64,000 nt of DNA from Acidobacterium capsulatum ATCC 51196 (GCF_000022565.1 NC_012483.1:2790001-2854000); one strand, 5' to 3'. Shown: positions 8,719-18,355, counted from the stretch's first letter. Translations and numbers: made by a program. Notes: generated by a model from the letters alone, not told the origin.

Positions 8719-11274
8719 ATGATGAAACTGAATTGCTGGAAAGTGGCCGCGCTCTCGTGCGCGGCCACCCTCTTTTTGCCGCTGCCATTGCATGCAGAGA
8801 GTGGCGCCAAGGCATGGCTGCGCTATGCTCCCGTGAAGCTGGCGGCTCCACTGCCGCAGCGAATGGTGGTGCTGGACAAGGCGGTGACGGTGCGCAGCGC
8901 TGCCTTTGAGCTGCGCCGGGGATTGCTCTCGATGACGGGTGCTGCGCCGGTCTCTGTGCCAGTTTCTGGGTATGTCTCTGGGCTGGGGCTGGATGCCCAG
9001 CCGGAATTTGTGCTGGGAACGGTTACAGAAGTCAGGAAGGCTCTTCCGGGCTGGCACGCTCCTGTGGGTCTGAAGCTCGACGGGTATGCGCTCGAGACCT
9101 TTCGCAACCATGGGCAGACGGATTTGATCATTGCCGGGCGCACGCCGCGCGGCGTGTTGTATGGCACGTTCGCTCTGCTTGAAACGCTGGGCGAGCATTC
9201 GGAACTGAAGCAGTTACAGATTGCGTCTTCGCCTTCGGCGCCGATTCGCTGGGCTGACCAGTGGGACAACCTGAACGGCAGCATTGAGCGCGGCTATGGC
9301 GGGCGGTCTATCTTCTTCAACGATGGGCATGTGCGCGCCAATCTTGCCCGCGTGGGACAGTATGCCCGCCTGCTGGCCTCGGTGGGACTGAATGGCGTGG
9401 ATGTGAACAACGTCAATGCCAGCCCGCAGATGCTCTCGCCTGAGACCATTGCGGGGCTTGGGCGCATTGCCGATGTCATGCGCCCGTGGGGCGTGCGAGT
9501 GGCGATCTCAGTCGATTTTCGGAGCCCGGAAACGCTTGGCGGCATGAAGACCTTCAATCCCAAAGACCCGCAGGTGATTGCGTGGTGGCGGCAGAAGGTG
9601 AATGCGCTTTACCAGGCTATTCCTGACTTTGCGGGATTCACCGTCAAGGCCGACTCCGAGGGGCAGGCCGGCCCGTCGCAGTATGGGCTGACGCCGGCGG
9701 CCGCCGCGAACATGCTGGCGGGCCTGCTGCGCCCGCACGGCGGCGTCGTGATGTATCGCGCGTTTGTTTATAACAATCATCTGGACTGGAATGACAAGAA
9801 GGCGGACCGCGCCCGCGCGGCCTACGACATCTTTCATCCGCTGGACGGCAAGTTTGCGTCGAATGTCGTGGTCCAGATCAAGAACGGTCCTATCGACTTT
9901 CAGGTGCGCGAGCCTGCGTCTCCTTTGTATGCCGGACTGCGACATACCAATGAGGCGATGGAGCTTGAGGTCACGCAGGAGTACCTAGGGCAGGCGCGCC
10001 AGACCGTCTATCTGGTACCGATGTGGAAGAAGACGCTCGACTTCAACATGCATGCGGAGAATCGCGATACTCCTGTGAAGTCGATTGTCGAGGGCAAGGC
10101 CTTTCATCGTCCGCTCGGTGGTTACGCAGCCGTGGTGAACGTGGGGCTGGATGCAAACTGGCTGCGCAATCCGCTCTCGATGGCAAACTTGTGGGGCTAT
10201 GGGCAACTGGCGTGGAATCCGGATCAGAGCGCGGAGGAGATTGCGTCGAACTGGGCGCGGCTGACGTTTGGGGATGATCCGCGGATCGTCTCGGCGGTGG
10301 ACAGCATTCTGTTGCCGTCGTGGCATGTTTATGAGGACTACACCGGGCCGCTGGGCTTGGAGACACTCACGGATATTACCGGAGCGCACTATGGTCCTGC
10401 TCCGCAGTCGGCGGAGCGCAATGGATGGGGGATGTGGTTCCGCGCGACGCACACGGGCGTGGGCATGGATCGCACGACAGCGACGGGCACCGGATTTATC
10501 GGGCAGTATCCGCCGAAGGTGGCCGCGATGTATGAGTCGCTGAAGACGTGTCCGGACGATCTGCTGCTCTTCATGCATCATGTGCCGTATACGCACCGGC
10601 TGCATGATGGCAAGACGGTGATTCAGTACATCTATGACTCGCACTACGCCGGCGCGATTGCTGCGCAGAAGTTTGTGGATGAGTGGAAGACGCTGCATGG
10701 ACTCATCGACACGGAGCGCTATGAGCAGGTGCTCGGCATTCAGCGCTATCAGGCCGCGTATGCGATTGTGTGGCGCGATGGCATTACGCGCTACTTCTAC
10801 AAGATGTCTGGCATTGCGGATGACAAAGGCCGCGTGGGACATTATGCGGGCCGCGTGACGGGTGCGCAGATGCAACTCCGCGGTTATTCGCCGGAAAAGG
10901 TGACGCCGTGGGAGGACGCCTCCGATGGCAAGGCCGAGGTGTGCCGCGATCAGGCGCAATGCACGGCCAGCACGGTGCTGCAGCATCCGGCGGGCGTTTA
11001 TAACATCGGCGTGCAGTACTTTGACCTGCCGCAGGGGGCTTCGACCTTTGATCTGCTGCTCAACGGCAAAGCTCTCGCGCACTGGACGGCGGACCGGCAT
11101 CTGCCGGGCTACAAGATCGATGGAGATACCTCGATTCGTTATCTGGTGCGTCACGTGTCTCTGAAGCCGGGCGACAAGCTCGCGCTGGTCGGGCATCCAG
11201 AGGGCGGTGAGCCTGCGCCGTTTGATTATGTGGTGGTGTATCCGTCGGCCGATCAATCGAAGCTGCACAACTAA
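8719..11274 (+). CDS. aguA: Secreted GH67 xylan alpha-1,2-glucuronidase
   Basis: An 851-residue exported family 67 alpha-glucuronidase, which removes (4-O-methyl)glucuronic acid from the ends of xylo-oligosaccharides. A signal peptide covers about 1-26. The central barrel contains NGVDVNNVNA and the expected catalytic positions: E314 in KADSEG as acid, and D393 (GPID) with E421 (TQEY) as the base pair. The 28-residue spacing of D393 and E421 equals that of the Cellvibrio GlcA67A pair. The length suits the family plus an extended C-terminus (about 700-851) that looks like an extra beta-rich module. It starts 3 bases after the GH3 stop with no separate Shine-Dalgarno, so translation is probably coupled. 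Confidence 0.92.
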   Translation: MMKLNCWKVAALSCAATLFLPLPLHAESGAKAWLRYAPVKLAAPLPQRMVVLDKAVTVRSAAFELRRGLLSMTGAAPVSVPVSGYVSGLGLDAQPEFVLGTVTEVRKALPGWHAPVGLKLDGYALETFRNHGQTDLIIAGRTPRGVLYGTFALLETLGEHSELKQLQIASSPSAPIRWADQWDNLNGSIERGYGGRSIFFNDGHVRANLARVGQYARLLASVGLNGVDVNNVNASPQMLSPETIAGLGRIADVMRPWGVRVAISVDFRSPETLGGMKTFNPKDPQVIAWWRQKVNALYQAIPDFAGFTVKADSEGQAGPSQYGLTPAAAANMLAGLLRPHGGVVMYRAFVYNNHLDWNDKKADRARAAYDIFHPLDGKFASNVVVQIKNGPIDFQVREPASPLYAGLRHTNEAMELEVTQEYLGQARQTVYLVPMWKKTLDFNMHAENRDTPVKSIVEGKAFHRPLGGYAAVVNVGLDANWLRNPLSMANLWGYGQLAWNPDQSAEEIASNWARLTFGDDPRIVSAVDSILLPSWHVYEDYTGPLGLETLTDITGAHYGPAPQSAERNGWGMWFRATHTGVGMDRTTATGTGFIGQYPPKVAAMYESLKTCPDDLLLFMHHVPYTHRLHDGKTVIQYIYDSHYAGAIAAQKFVDEWKTLHGLIDTERYEQVLGIQRYQAAYAIVWRDGITRYFYKMSGIADDKGRVGHYAGRVTGAQMQLRGYSPEKVTPWEDASDGKAEVCRDQAQCTASTVLQHPAGVYNIGVQYFDLPQGASTFDLLLNGKALAHWTADRHLPGYKIDGDTSIRYLVRHVSLKPGDKLALVGHPEGGEPAPFDYVVVYPSADQSKLHN

Positions 11275-11291
11275 CGATGCTGCGGGTGGCA

Positions 11292-11318
11292 GGCCAGAAA
11301 GAGGAATGTCTTTCGGCC
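11292..11318 (+). terminator. Possible hairpin after GH67 gene
   Basis: GGCC-A-GAAAGA pairs with TCTTTC-GGCC around a 6-base loop, with one bulged A. No T-run follows, so termination is uncertain. Confidence 0.35.
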
Positions 11319-11420
11319 CTCCCTCAAAGATTCACAAAGAATTTGCTTCTACTTTTGCGCCGTGCGAGTCACGGCGCTCATCTTTTGTAGCGAAGTATTT
11401 TCACCGCGAGGAAAAATTCC

Positions 11421-12188
11421 ATGCAGATTTCAGGCAATACCATTCTCATTACGGGCGGCGGATCGGGCATTGGCCGTGCGCTGGCCGAGGCTTTCCACCG
11501 CGAGGGCAATCAGGTCATCATTGCGGGCCGCCGGAAGAGCGTGCTGGATGAGACGACCGCAGCTAATCCCGGCATGGCCTCGATGGTGCTCGATATCGAG
11601 AGCAAAGAGGCCGTGAAGAACTTCGCCGCGGAGATTGTGCAGAAGTTCCCCAAGCTGAACGTGGTGCTGAACAATGCCGGCATCATGCAGGTGGAGAATC
11701 TCAAAGAAGCAGCCGACGAGGCGACGGCCGAATCCATCATCAACATCAACCTGCTGGGCACTATCCGGCTTACGTCCGCGCTGCTGCCGCACCTGTTGCA
11801 GCAGCCGAAGGCGACGGTGCTCACGGTTTCGTCCGGGCTGGCCTTTGTGCCGCTGGCGATGACGCCGGTGTACTGTGCCACCAAGGCGGCGGTGCATTCG
11901 TGGTCGCAGTCGCTGCGTTACCAGCTCAAGAACACCTCGGTGGGAGTCATCGAGATCATTCCGCCTTACGTGCAGACTGAACTCATGGGCGCGCAGCAGG
12001 CCAGCGACTCGCGGGCCATGCCTCTGGCGGAGTATCTGCAGGAGACCTTCCACATTCTCAAGACGCAGCCGGATGTGGAGGAAGTCCACGTGGAGCGGGT
12101 GAAGTTCCTGAGCCAGGCCGCCGAGCGCGGGGAGTATGTCAAGGTGTTTGAAACGCTCAATGGTATGTGGGCAGGCGAAGGGCACTGA
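11421..12188 (+). CDS. Short-chain dehydrogenase/reductase (DltE-like)
   Basis: A 255-residue classical SDR. It shows the NAD(P)-binding TGGGSGIG (residues 11-18), NNAG (about 89-92), the catalytic Ser in VSSG (about 138) and YCATK (about 152-156). The segment IPPYVQTEL and the overall shape recall the DltE-like uncharacterised oxidoreductases. The arginine of IIAGRR after the second strand suggests NADPH. A Shine-Dalgarno (GAGGA) lies 8 bases before the ATG. It stands alone, 83 bases from the next gene. The substrate is unknown. Confidence 0.85.
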   Translation: MQISGNTILITGGGSGIGRALAEAFHREGNQVIIAGRRKSVLDETTAANPGMASMVLDIESKEAVKNFAAEIVQKFPKLNVVLNNAGIMQVENLKEAADEATAESIININLLGTIRLTSALLPHLLQQPKATVLTVSSGLAFVPLAMTPVYCATKAAVHSWSQSLRYQLKNTSVGVIEIIPPYVQTELMGAQQASDSRAMPLAEYLQETFHILKTQPDVEEVHVERVKFLSQAAERGEYVKVFETLNGMWAGEGH

Positions 12189-12259
12189 GCTTTCCGGCTC
12201 CTGGCTTCCGGATGCGCGCTGCGGCGCATTTCCGGGAGCCTGCGGCTTCTAATCCGTCC

Positions 12260-12265
12260 TACAAT
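12260..12265 (+). promoter_or_regulatory. -10-like TACAAT, 6 nt before the start codon
   Basis: TACAAT ends 6 bases before the ATG at 12272 and no Shine-Dalgarno lies between. This spacing predicts a leaderless transcript. No clear -35 box is seen. Confidence 0.45.
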
Positions 12266-12271
12266 CAAGCC

Positions 12272-14416
12272 ATGTCCACGCGCACGGTCCATACGGTTTG
12301 TTCTCATGACTGCCCCGACTCCTGCGGGGTGCTGGTGACCATTGACGCAGCCGGCAAGGCGACGCGCGTGCAGGGTGATCCTAGCCATCCGGTGACGCGC
12401 GGTTTTTTGTGCGGCAAGGTGGCGAAGTATCTCGACCGCGTCTATGCGCCGGACCGCCTGCTGTACCCCATGCGGCGGCGCAAGGGTGCGCCTAAAGGGC
12501 CGGGACGCGAGCTGGATGCGTTCGAGCGCATTAGTTGGGATGAAGCGCTGGATGAGGTGGCGCGGCGTCTGCAGCAGGTCAGCGACGAGCATGGGTCTGA
12601 GGCGATTTTGCCCTACTCCTATGCGGGAACCATTGGCCTGCTCGGATACGGTTCGATGGACCGGCGGTTCTTCCATCGGCTGGGAGCGTCGCAGCTTGGC
12701 CGCACGATCTGCTCGGCCACGGGCGGCGAGGCGCTGGAGTCGGTTTACGGCATCAAGTACGGCACAGAGCCGGAGCAGTTTGCGCATGCGCGGCTGATTC
12801 TGGCCTGGGGAGCGAATGTTCACGGCAACAATATTCATCTGTGGCCGTTTATTGAAGAAGCGCGGCGCAACGGCGCCAAGCTGGTGGTGATTGACCCCTA
12901 CCAGACGCGCACGGCAGCGCTGGCCGACTGGCATATTCCGATTCATCCCGGCACGGATGCCGCCCTGGCGCTGGGCATGATGCATGTGCTGGTGCGCGAT
13001 GGGCTATGCGATCTGGAATACATTCGCGAAAACACCACGGGCTTTGACCGGCTGGCGGAGCATGTCGAGGAATACACGCCTGAGCGCGTGGCCGGCATCA
13101 CGGGCCTGAGCGCGGCCGAGGTGGAGCAACTGGCCCGCATGTATGGCACCACGCAGCCCGCGGTGATTCGTATGAATTATGGTGTGCAGCGCTCAGAGAA
13201 TGGCGGCACCGCGGCGCGCGCCATTGCCATGCTGCCCGCTCTGACCGGGGCCTGGCGTTATGCGGGCGGAGGATTCCAGCTTTCGACGAGCGGAGGCTTT
13301 CCTTTTGACAAGCAGGCGCTGGAGCGGCCCGACCTCATGAAATCCAGTCCGCTCGGCCGTCCATCGCGCGTGCTCAATATGTCGCTGCTGGGACAGGTGC
13401 TTGCGGCCAGCGAGCCTCCGGTGAAGGCGCTGTTTGTGTATAACTCCAACCCGGCGGCCATTGCACCCGATCAGGCGGCGGTGCTGCGGGGCCTGGCGCG
13501 GCCTGACCTCTTCACGGTGGTGCATGAGCAGTTTTTGACCGACACGGCAGATTACGCCGACATTCTGCTGCCGGCCACGACGTTTCTGGAGCACAGGGAC
13601 ATTCAGGGCGCGTACGGACATTATTATTTGCAGCTCTCGGAGCAGGCTGTGGAGCCGCTGGGCGAGGCGCGGCCGAATGTGTGGCTGTTTTCGCAACTGG
13701 CACAGCGTATGGGCTTTGCAGAGCCATGCTTCCGGGACTCGATCGATGACCTGATTCGCCAGGCGCTTCATGAGGGCAAGGAGCAGCCGGCCACGTTCAG
13801 GGGCATCACGCTGGAGTTGCTGGAGAAGCAGCCCACTCAGCGATTGCGACTGCACGAAGAGACGGCTGACGGGAAAGAGAAACCGTGGCTCCCCTTTGCG
13901 CAGGGGCCTTTTCCGACGGCGAGCGGAAAAATTGAGCTGTATTCCGAGCCGCTGGCCAAGCGCGGCGCGGATGCTCTGCCGACCTTCCGGCCTCCGCGGG
14001 AATCGCGGCTGGGCCGTGAGGGTTCGCCGTACCCGCTCGAGTTTCTGGCCCGCAAGGCCGATAACTATATGAATTCCACCTTTGTGAACCTGCCCGGGCA
14101 CCGGAAGCTGGAGACGGCCTATAACGGCGTGCTCGAGATGCACCCTGATGATGCGGCGGAGCGCGGCGTGACCGATGGGGCTTCGGTGGTGGCCTGGAAT
14201 GGCCGGGGCAGCCTGCCGCTGGTGGCCCGGATCAGCCGCAAAGTTGGCCGGGGGGTGGTTGCAGGCCGCCTCCATTGGAACAAATTGTCGGCGGCCGGCC
14301 ACAACGTAAACTTGCTCACGGGCCAGCATTTGACCGATCTGGCTGGTGGCCCGGCTCTCTATTCGGTGCTCGTGGATGTCCGCCTTGCGGATTCCTTGAC
14401 GAACTCCGGCGACTAA
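12272..14416 (+). CDS. Molybdopterin oxidoreductase, 4Fe-4S (COG0243 type)
   Basis: A 714-residue catalytic subunit of the DMSO-reductase/formate-dehydrogenase superfamily, binding bis-MGD and one [4Fe-4S] cluster. The cluster ligands C10, C14, C18 and C47 (CSHDCPDSC then GFLCGK) sit at the extreme N-terminus. There is no twin-arginine signal, so it is probably cytoplasmic. The C-terminal molybdopterin dinucleotide-binding domain (about 595-705) includes NLPGHRK. A cysteine in RTICSATGG (about residue 149) might ligate molybdenum; this is inferred. No electron-transfer or chaperone subunit lies beside it, as in many orphan members. An in-frame extension to 12167 would add low-quality sequence overlapping the SDR, so ATG 12272 is preferred. 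The substrate is unknown. Confidence 0.87.
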   Translation: MSTRTVHTVCSHDCPDSCGVLVTIDAAGKATRVQGDPSHPVTRGFLCGKVAKYLDRVYAPDRLLYPMRRRKGAPKGPGRELDAFERISWDEALDEVARRLQQVSDEHGSEAILPYSYAGTIGLLGYGSMDRRFFHRLGASQLGRTICSATGGEALESVYGIKYGTEPEQFAHARLILAWGANVHGNNIHLWPFIEEARRNGAKLVVIDPYQTRTAALADWHIPIHPGTDAALALGMMHVLVRDGLCDLEYIRENTTGFDRLAEHVEEYTPERVAGITGLSAAEVEQLARMYGTTQPAVIRMNYGVQRSENGGTAARAIAMLPALTGAWRYAGGGFQLSTSGGFPFDKQALERPDLMKSSPLGRPSRVLNMSLLGQVLAASEPPVKALFVYNSNPAAIAPDQAAVLRGLARPDLFTVVHEQFLTDTADYADILLPATTFLEHRDIQGAYGHYYLQLSEQAVEPLGEARPNVWLFSQLAQRMGFAEPCFRDSIDDLIRQALHEGKEQPATFRGITLELLEKQPTQRLRLHEETADGKEKPWLPFAQGPFPTASGKIELYSEPLAKRGADALPTFRPPRESRLGREGSPYPLEFLARKADNYMNSTFVNLPGHRKLETAYNGVLEMHPDDAAERGVTDGASVVAWNGRGSLPLVARISRKVGRGVVAGRLHWNKLSAAGHNVNLLTGQHLTDLAGGPALYSVLVDVRLADSLTNSGD

Positions 14417-14525
14417 ATGCGTTCTTTCCAGTAGACTGGTAGCGGAAATCTCCTCCCAAACCGTGGAAGCGACCGTCAACGGCCGATTGTGCGGAACGGG
14501 TGGAGAAAGGCCGTAAATCGTAGGG

Positions 14526-14554
14526 TTGGGGACTGCCTTTCGGTTTCATATAAT
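14526..14554 (+). promoter_or_regulatory. Sigma-70-type promoter for bamA
   Basis: TTGGGG and a perfect TATAAT are separated by 17 bases. The -10 ends 59 bases before the bamA ATG. Confidence 0.7.
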
Positions 14555-14613
14555 CGGCTTTTCCTGAGAGTCCGCTGATTTTAAGCAGTGAGGGTGTTCC
14601 TATTTTTCCCGTA

Positions 14614-17472
14614 ATGAAAGGGAGCGCGAGTTCCCCAAAGGAATTGAGCAAGATTTTGCGTTCGTATCGCCGCTACGCGCAGTTCTTTGTTCTGTTGGTG
14701 CTGTCTTTCACGGCGATTTCAGCGTGGGCTCAGCAGCAGATCATCACCCAGATCCGCGTGATCGGCGTGCGCCGTATCCCCAAGGAGACGGTGCTGGCGC
14801 GCATGTTCAGCCGCGTGGGTGACCCTTATGATCCCCTGACGGTGGAGCGAGACTTCAACTCGCTCTGGAACACCGGCTACTTCACGAGCGTCCGCATTCA
14901 GAAGCAAGACACCCCCAAGGGTGCGATTCTGAACGTCTACCTCAAAGAGAAGCCCACGATCAGTGAGATTGATTACAAGGGCCTGAACACCATCACGGTT
15001 TCAGACATTCTGACTCGATACAAAAAAGACCACGTTCACCTCGAGCAGGAAGACCAGTTTGATCCGACACAGGTGGCGCAAGCCATTAACGCGATCCGCG
15101 AGTTGGAGGCCGAGCACGGCCATCAGTTCGCCACGGTTCGCCCCGAGCTCAAGAATGTGCCGCCGGCTCGCGTCGCCATCACCTTTGTGGTGAAGGAAGG
15201 CCCGAAGGTCAAGGTTGGCAAGATCACCTTCAGCGGCAACCAGCACGTTTCTTCGGGCACGCTTCGCAATGCAATGGTAGATCTGCGCCCGATCGGCATT
15301 CCGCACTCCATTATCTTTGAGCATCTTTTCGCGCGTACCTATGATGCGAGCAAGCTCGAAGAGGACTCTGACCGCGTGCTCGAAGCCTATCGCGATCGCG
15401 GCTATGAGCGCGCCGATGTGGGCGAACCGGCGACGCACCTGCGGAATGAGACCGGCTTGTCCCTGTTCACCTTCCGCCCCCGCAAAGGCAAGCGGATTGA
15501 TATCCATATTCCTGTGACCGAAGGCGGCCGCTACTACCTTGGCAAGATCACCTTCACCGGCAACAAGGCGGTGCAGAACGTCAAGGCACTGCGCGCGCAG
15601 TTCCCCATCAAGGATGGCGAGATTTTCAACGCCACTGAATTCCGCAAGGGCCTCGACAACTTGCGCAAGGCTTACGGCACGCTGGGCTACATCAACTTCG
15701 TAGCCACCCCGACGCCTACCTTTGACGAGAAGAACCACACGATGAGCTGGAATATCGATATCGATGAAGGCAAGCCGTTCTATGTCTCCCGTATCGAATT
15801 CCGCGGCAACACCGTGACGCGCGACTTCGTGATTCGCCGTTCCCTGCTTTTGCAGGAAGGCCAGGTCTATAACAGCCACCTGTGGGAGCTGAGTCTGCAG
15901 CGCCTGAATCAGCTCGATTACTTCAATCCGCTCAAGGTGGATCAGGACTCGGAGACCCATCAGAACACCGAAAAGGGCACCGTCGACCTTCTGCTCAAGG
16001 TGCAGGAAAAGGGCAAGAACTCCATCGGTCTGCAGGGCGGTGTCAGCGGTCTCTCGGGCTCGTTTATCGGTTTGAATTACCAGACCAATAACTTCCTGGG
16101 ACTCGGAGAGACTCTTACGCTGCAGGCCAGCGGTGGCGACCTCGCGCGCAACCTGGTCTTCGGTTTCACCGAGCCTTATGTGCATGACAAGCCGCTGAGC
16201 CTTGGCTTCCAGGTCTTTGACAGCAAGGAAGATTACAACGCCTCGAAGAACTACTCGCTGACCGGTTCCCCGTCGGGCAACCTCAGTGCGGCCACCAATT
16301 CGCTGCTGCAGAACTACAACCAGCAGAGCAAGGGATTCACTCTGTCGGCCAGCTATCCGCTGCCGCATTCCTTCAAGCGCATCGGTATCACCTACTCCTG
16401 GAACAAGTCTTCGGTGAATACCTTTAGCCAGGCTTCGCAGAACCTCTTCCAGACGCTGGCTTTCCGCAGCGGTATTCAGGGCCAGAATGCGCTGGAAGGC
16501 ATTCTGACCAGCGAAGTCTCGCTGAGTCTCTCTGAGAACAAGCTCGACGCTCTCTTCCTGCCGCACACTGGTTATGAGCTCTCCACGGCTCTGCAGTTGG
16601 CTGGCATCTGGGGCAGCGTGCGGTACATCCGCCCGGTGGTCGAGTTCAAGCAGTTCTTCCCGATCAAGGGATTGCATCTGAACCGCGACGGCCGCAATAC
16701 TCTCGGCTACCGTATTCAAGGCTCTTATATCCGCGGTTTCAGCGGAGACGTGGCGCCACCGTTTGACCGTCTCTATGAGGGCGGCGAGCAGGATCTGCGC
16801 GGCTTCCAGATTCGCGCGGCTACACCGTATGGCTTTGTGCCTACGCGTGTCATGTTCAACCTGACCAACCCGGATGGCACCACCGTCTCTCGTAATCCAA
16901 ATGTTCCAACCGAGGGAGCCATTCAGGTTCCGATCCCGGTCTATGGCATCGCTCCGGTCGGTGGCGACCTCAGCTTTGTCGGGAACCTGGAATACACGAT
17001 TCCGATTTATGCCCGGTCAGTGGCCTTCAAGTTCTTCAACGACTTTGGCATGGACATGGCCGTGAGCCAGGAGCAGCTCAAGCAGAGCCCGGAGGGCATC
17101 GCCAGCCTCGACTCTCCGCTTTATGGCTGCCCCAATTACGTGAACGGTTCCTGCCAGGGCGGTACGCAAGTGCAGTTCTCGCGCTACATCAACATCATCA
17201 AGGGCACCAACTATGTACCTCGCGATTCGCTGGGTGCCGAGCTGGACGTGATGGTGCCGATCATCAACGCGCCTTTCCGCCTCTACTATGCTTACAATCC
17301 GCTGCGTCTTGAGACGCAGTTCAACCGGCCGGATCTGATCACGCGCAGCATGTTCCCCTCGGGGCAGGCCGGTACGTTCAGCTACGACGAGGCCGAGCAG
17401 TTCTACAACGGTCTGTACCAGTTGCGCGAGCCCAAGAAGACGTTCCGGCTTGCTGTCAGCACGACCTTCTAA
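14614..17472 (+). CDS. bamA: Outer membrane protein assembly factor BamA
   Basis: A 952-residue Omp85 protein that folds beta-barrels into the outer membrane. A hydrophobic signal (about 20-42, ending SAWAQ) is followed by repeated POTRA domains over about 45-450, for example ITQIRVIGVRRIPKE and VGKITFSGN. The C-terminal surface-antigen barrel (about 475-952) ends in phenylalanine, the usual insertion signal. It is longer than E. coli BamA (810) because of extended extracellular and POTRA segments. Alternative starts lie within 30 codons; the ATG at 14614 has only a weak ribosome site. The next gene is the periplasmic chaperone OmpH/Skp, its usual partner in outer-membrane biogenesis. Confidence 0.95.
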   Translation: MKGSASSPKELSKILRSYRRYAQFFVLLVLSFTAISAWAQQQIITQIRVIGVRRIPKETVLARMFSRVGDPYDPLTVERDFNSLWNTGYFTSVRIQKQDTPKGAILNVYLKEKPTISEIDYKGLNTITVSDILTRYKKDHVHLEQEDQFDPTQVAQAINAIRELEAEHGHQFATVRPELKNVPPARVAITFVVKEGPKVKVGKITFSGNQHVSSGTLRNAMVDLRPIGIPHSIIFEHLFARTYDASKLEEDSDRVLEAYRDRGYERADVGEPATHLRNETGLSLFTFRPRKGKRIDIHIPVTEGGRYYLGKITFTGNKAVQNVKALRAQFPIKDGEIFNATEFRKGLDNLRKAYGTLGYINFVATPTPTFDEKNHTMSWNIDIDEGKPFYVSRIEFRGNTVTRDFVIRRSLLLQEGQVYNSHLWELSLQRLNQLDYFNPLKVDQDSETHQNTEKGTVDLLLKVQEKGKNSIGLQGGVSGLSGSFIGLNYQTNNFLGLGETLTLQASGGDLARNLVFGFTEPYVHDKPLSLGFQVFDSKEDYNASKNYSLTGSPSGNLSAATNSLLQNYNQQSKGFTLSASYPLPHSFKRIGITYSWNKSSVNTFSQASQNLFQTLAFRSGIQGQNALEGILTSEVSLSLSENKLDALFLPHTGYELSTALQLAGIWGSVRYIRPVVEFKQFFPIKGLHLNRDGRNTLGYRIQGSYIRGFSGDVAPPFDRLYEGGEQDLRGFQIRAATPYGFVPTRVMFNLTNPDGTTVSRNPNVPTEGAIQVPIPVYGIAPVGGDLSFVGNLEYTIPIYARSVAFKFFNDFGMDMAVSQEQLKQSPEGIASLDSPLYGCPNYVNGSCQGGTQVQFSRYINIIKGTNYVPRDSLGAELDVMVPIINAPFRLYYAYNPLRLETQFNRPDLITRSMFPSGQAGTFSYDEAEQFYNGLYQLREPKKTFRLAVSTTF

Positions 17473-17479
17473 GCCCTGA

Positions 17480-17516
17480 AAACGGGGGTAAAAGCAGCAT
17501 ATTTTTACCCCCGTTT
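17480..17516 (+). terminator. Strong hairpin after bamA
   Basis: AAACGGGGGTAAAA pairs over 14 bp with TTTTACCCCCGTTT around a 9-base loop. The T-run is inside the stem arm rather than after it, so the hairpin could work in both directions. The ompH -35 box starts 4 bases later. Confidence 0.7.
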
Positions 17517-17519
17517 GGT

Positions 17520-17548
17520 TTGACGGTTCATGAGTGCAACCCTATAAT
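17520..17548 (+). promoter_or_regulatory. Sigma-70 promoter for ompH
   Basis: TTGACG-N17-TATAAT is close to the sigma-70 consensus with ideal spacing. It predicts a leader of about 158 bases before ompH. Confidence 0.8.
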
Positions 17549-17713
17549 TCGCTCAGTTCCTGAAAATGCCTTCTGCCCATTGTTCTCTGCGTCGGTGCAT
17601 CAACCGCCGGCTTCCTGGAAGATCATAGGAGAAGCAGTATAGGGGAGCGAAGATTCGCTTCCGCGAGAACAGCGGGCGATCTCACCTGAGAACCTAAGGA
17701 GTTCTAAATCCGC

Positions 17714-18307
17714 ATGAAGCGTTCGTTGTCATTGATTTGTGTGCTCGCAACCGGCCTGAGCATGAATGCCATGGCCCAAACCAGCAAGGCTCCGGCGCCG
17801 GGAACCAAGATTGCTGTCATCATGTTCCAGGCTGCCGTGGCTCACACCAACGAGGGAGAGCGTGATCTGGCTGACCTGCAGAAGAAGTTCGCTCCTCAGC
17901 GGGACAAACTGCAGCAGGAGAATCAGGAGATCAACAATCTCAAGCAGCAGCTTCAGGCCGCCGGCAAGACACTGACCGATCAGCAGCGGGCGGATCGTCT
18001 GCGCGTGATCAACCAGAAGGAAAAGGACCTGCAGCAGAACGCTCAGGACGCCCAGACCGACTTCCAGAATGCTTTGGGTGATGACTTCAATGGACTGGCT
18101 CAAAAAGTCGGCACCGTGATGACCGACTATGCCAAGGCGCACAGCTACACGCTGGTGATCGATGCCGGGTCGCAGCAGAGTCCGGTTCTCTGGGCCAGCC
18201 CCTCGGCAGACATTACCAAGGCTGTGATTGCTGCCTACAACGCCAAGTCCGGTGTACCGGCACCTCCGCCGTCGGCTCCTGCGCCTCATGCAGCAGGCAA
18301 GCAGTAG
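17714..18307 (+). CDS. OmpH/Skp-family periplasmic chaperone
   Basis: A 197-residue exported protein of the OmpH (Skp) family, which holds unfolded outer-membrane proteins in the periplasm. A signal peptide (about 1-22, ending NAMAQ) precedes a beta segment (TKIAVIMFQAAVAHTNEGERDL). Next comes a long charged coiled-coil region (about 50-120, rich in Gln, Glu and Lys) and a C-terminal strand with YTLVIDAGS. The last 25 residues are Ala/Pro-rich. The Shine-Dalgarno TAAGGAG lies 12 bases upstream. Position directly after bamA supports the role. Confidence 0.88.
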   Translation: MKRSLSLICVLATGLSMNAMAQTSKAPAPGTKIAVIMFQAAVAHTNEGERDLADLQKKFAPQRDKLQQENQEINNLKQQLQAAGKTLTDQQRADRLRVINQKEKDLQQNAQDAQTDFQNALGDDFNGLAQKVGTVMTDYAKAHSYTLVIDAGSQQSPVLWASPSADITKAVIAAYNAKSGVPAPPPSAPAPHAAGKQ

Positions 18308-18333
18308 GCTTCAATATCGAACCTGGTATACCT

Positions 18334-18355
18334 GGGGCTCTCTTCGGAGAGCCTC
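18334..18355 (+). terminator. UUCG-loop hairpin after ompH
   Basis: A 9-bp stem closed by the very stable C(TTCG)G tetraloop lies 27 bases after the ompH stop. Only a loose T-rich stretch follows. Confidence 0.55.

Noticed and set aside
12167-12271. Extended N-terminus of the molybdopterin oxidoreductase
   Set aside because: It would overlap the SDR gene and adds sequence before the normal N-terminal cluster motif; the ATG at 12272 fits the family.
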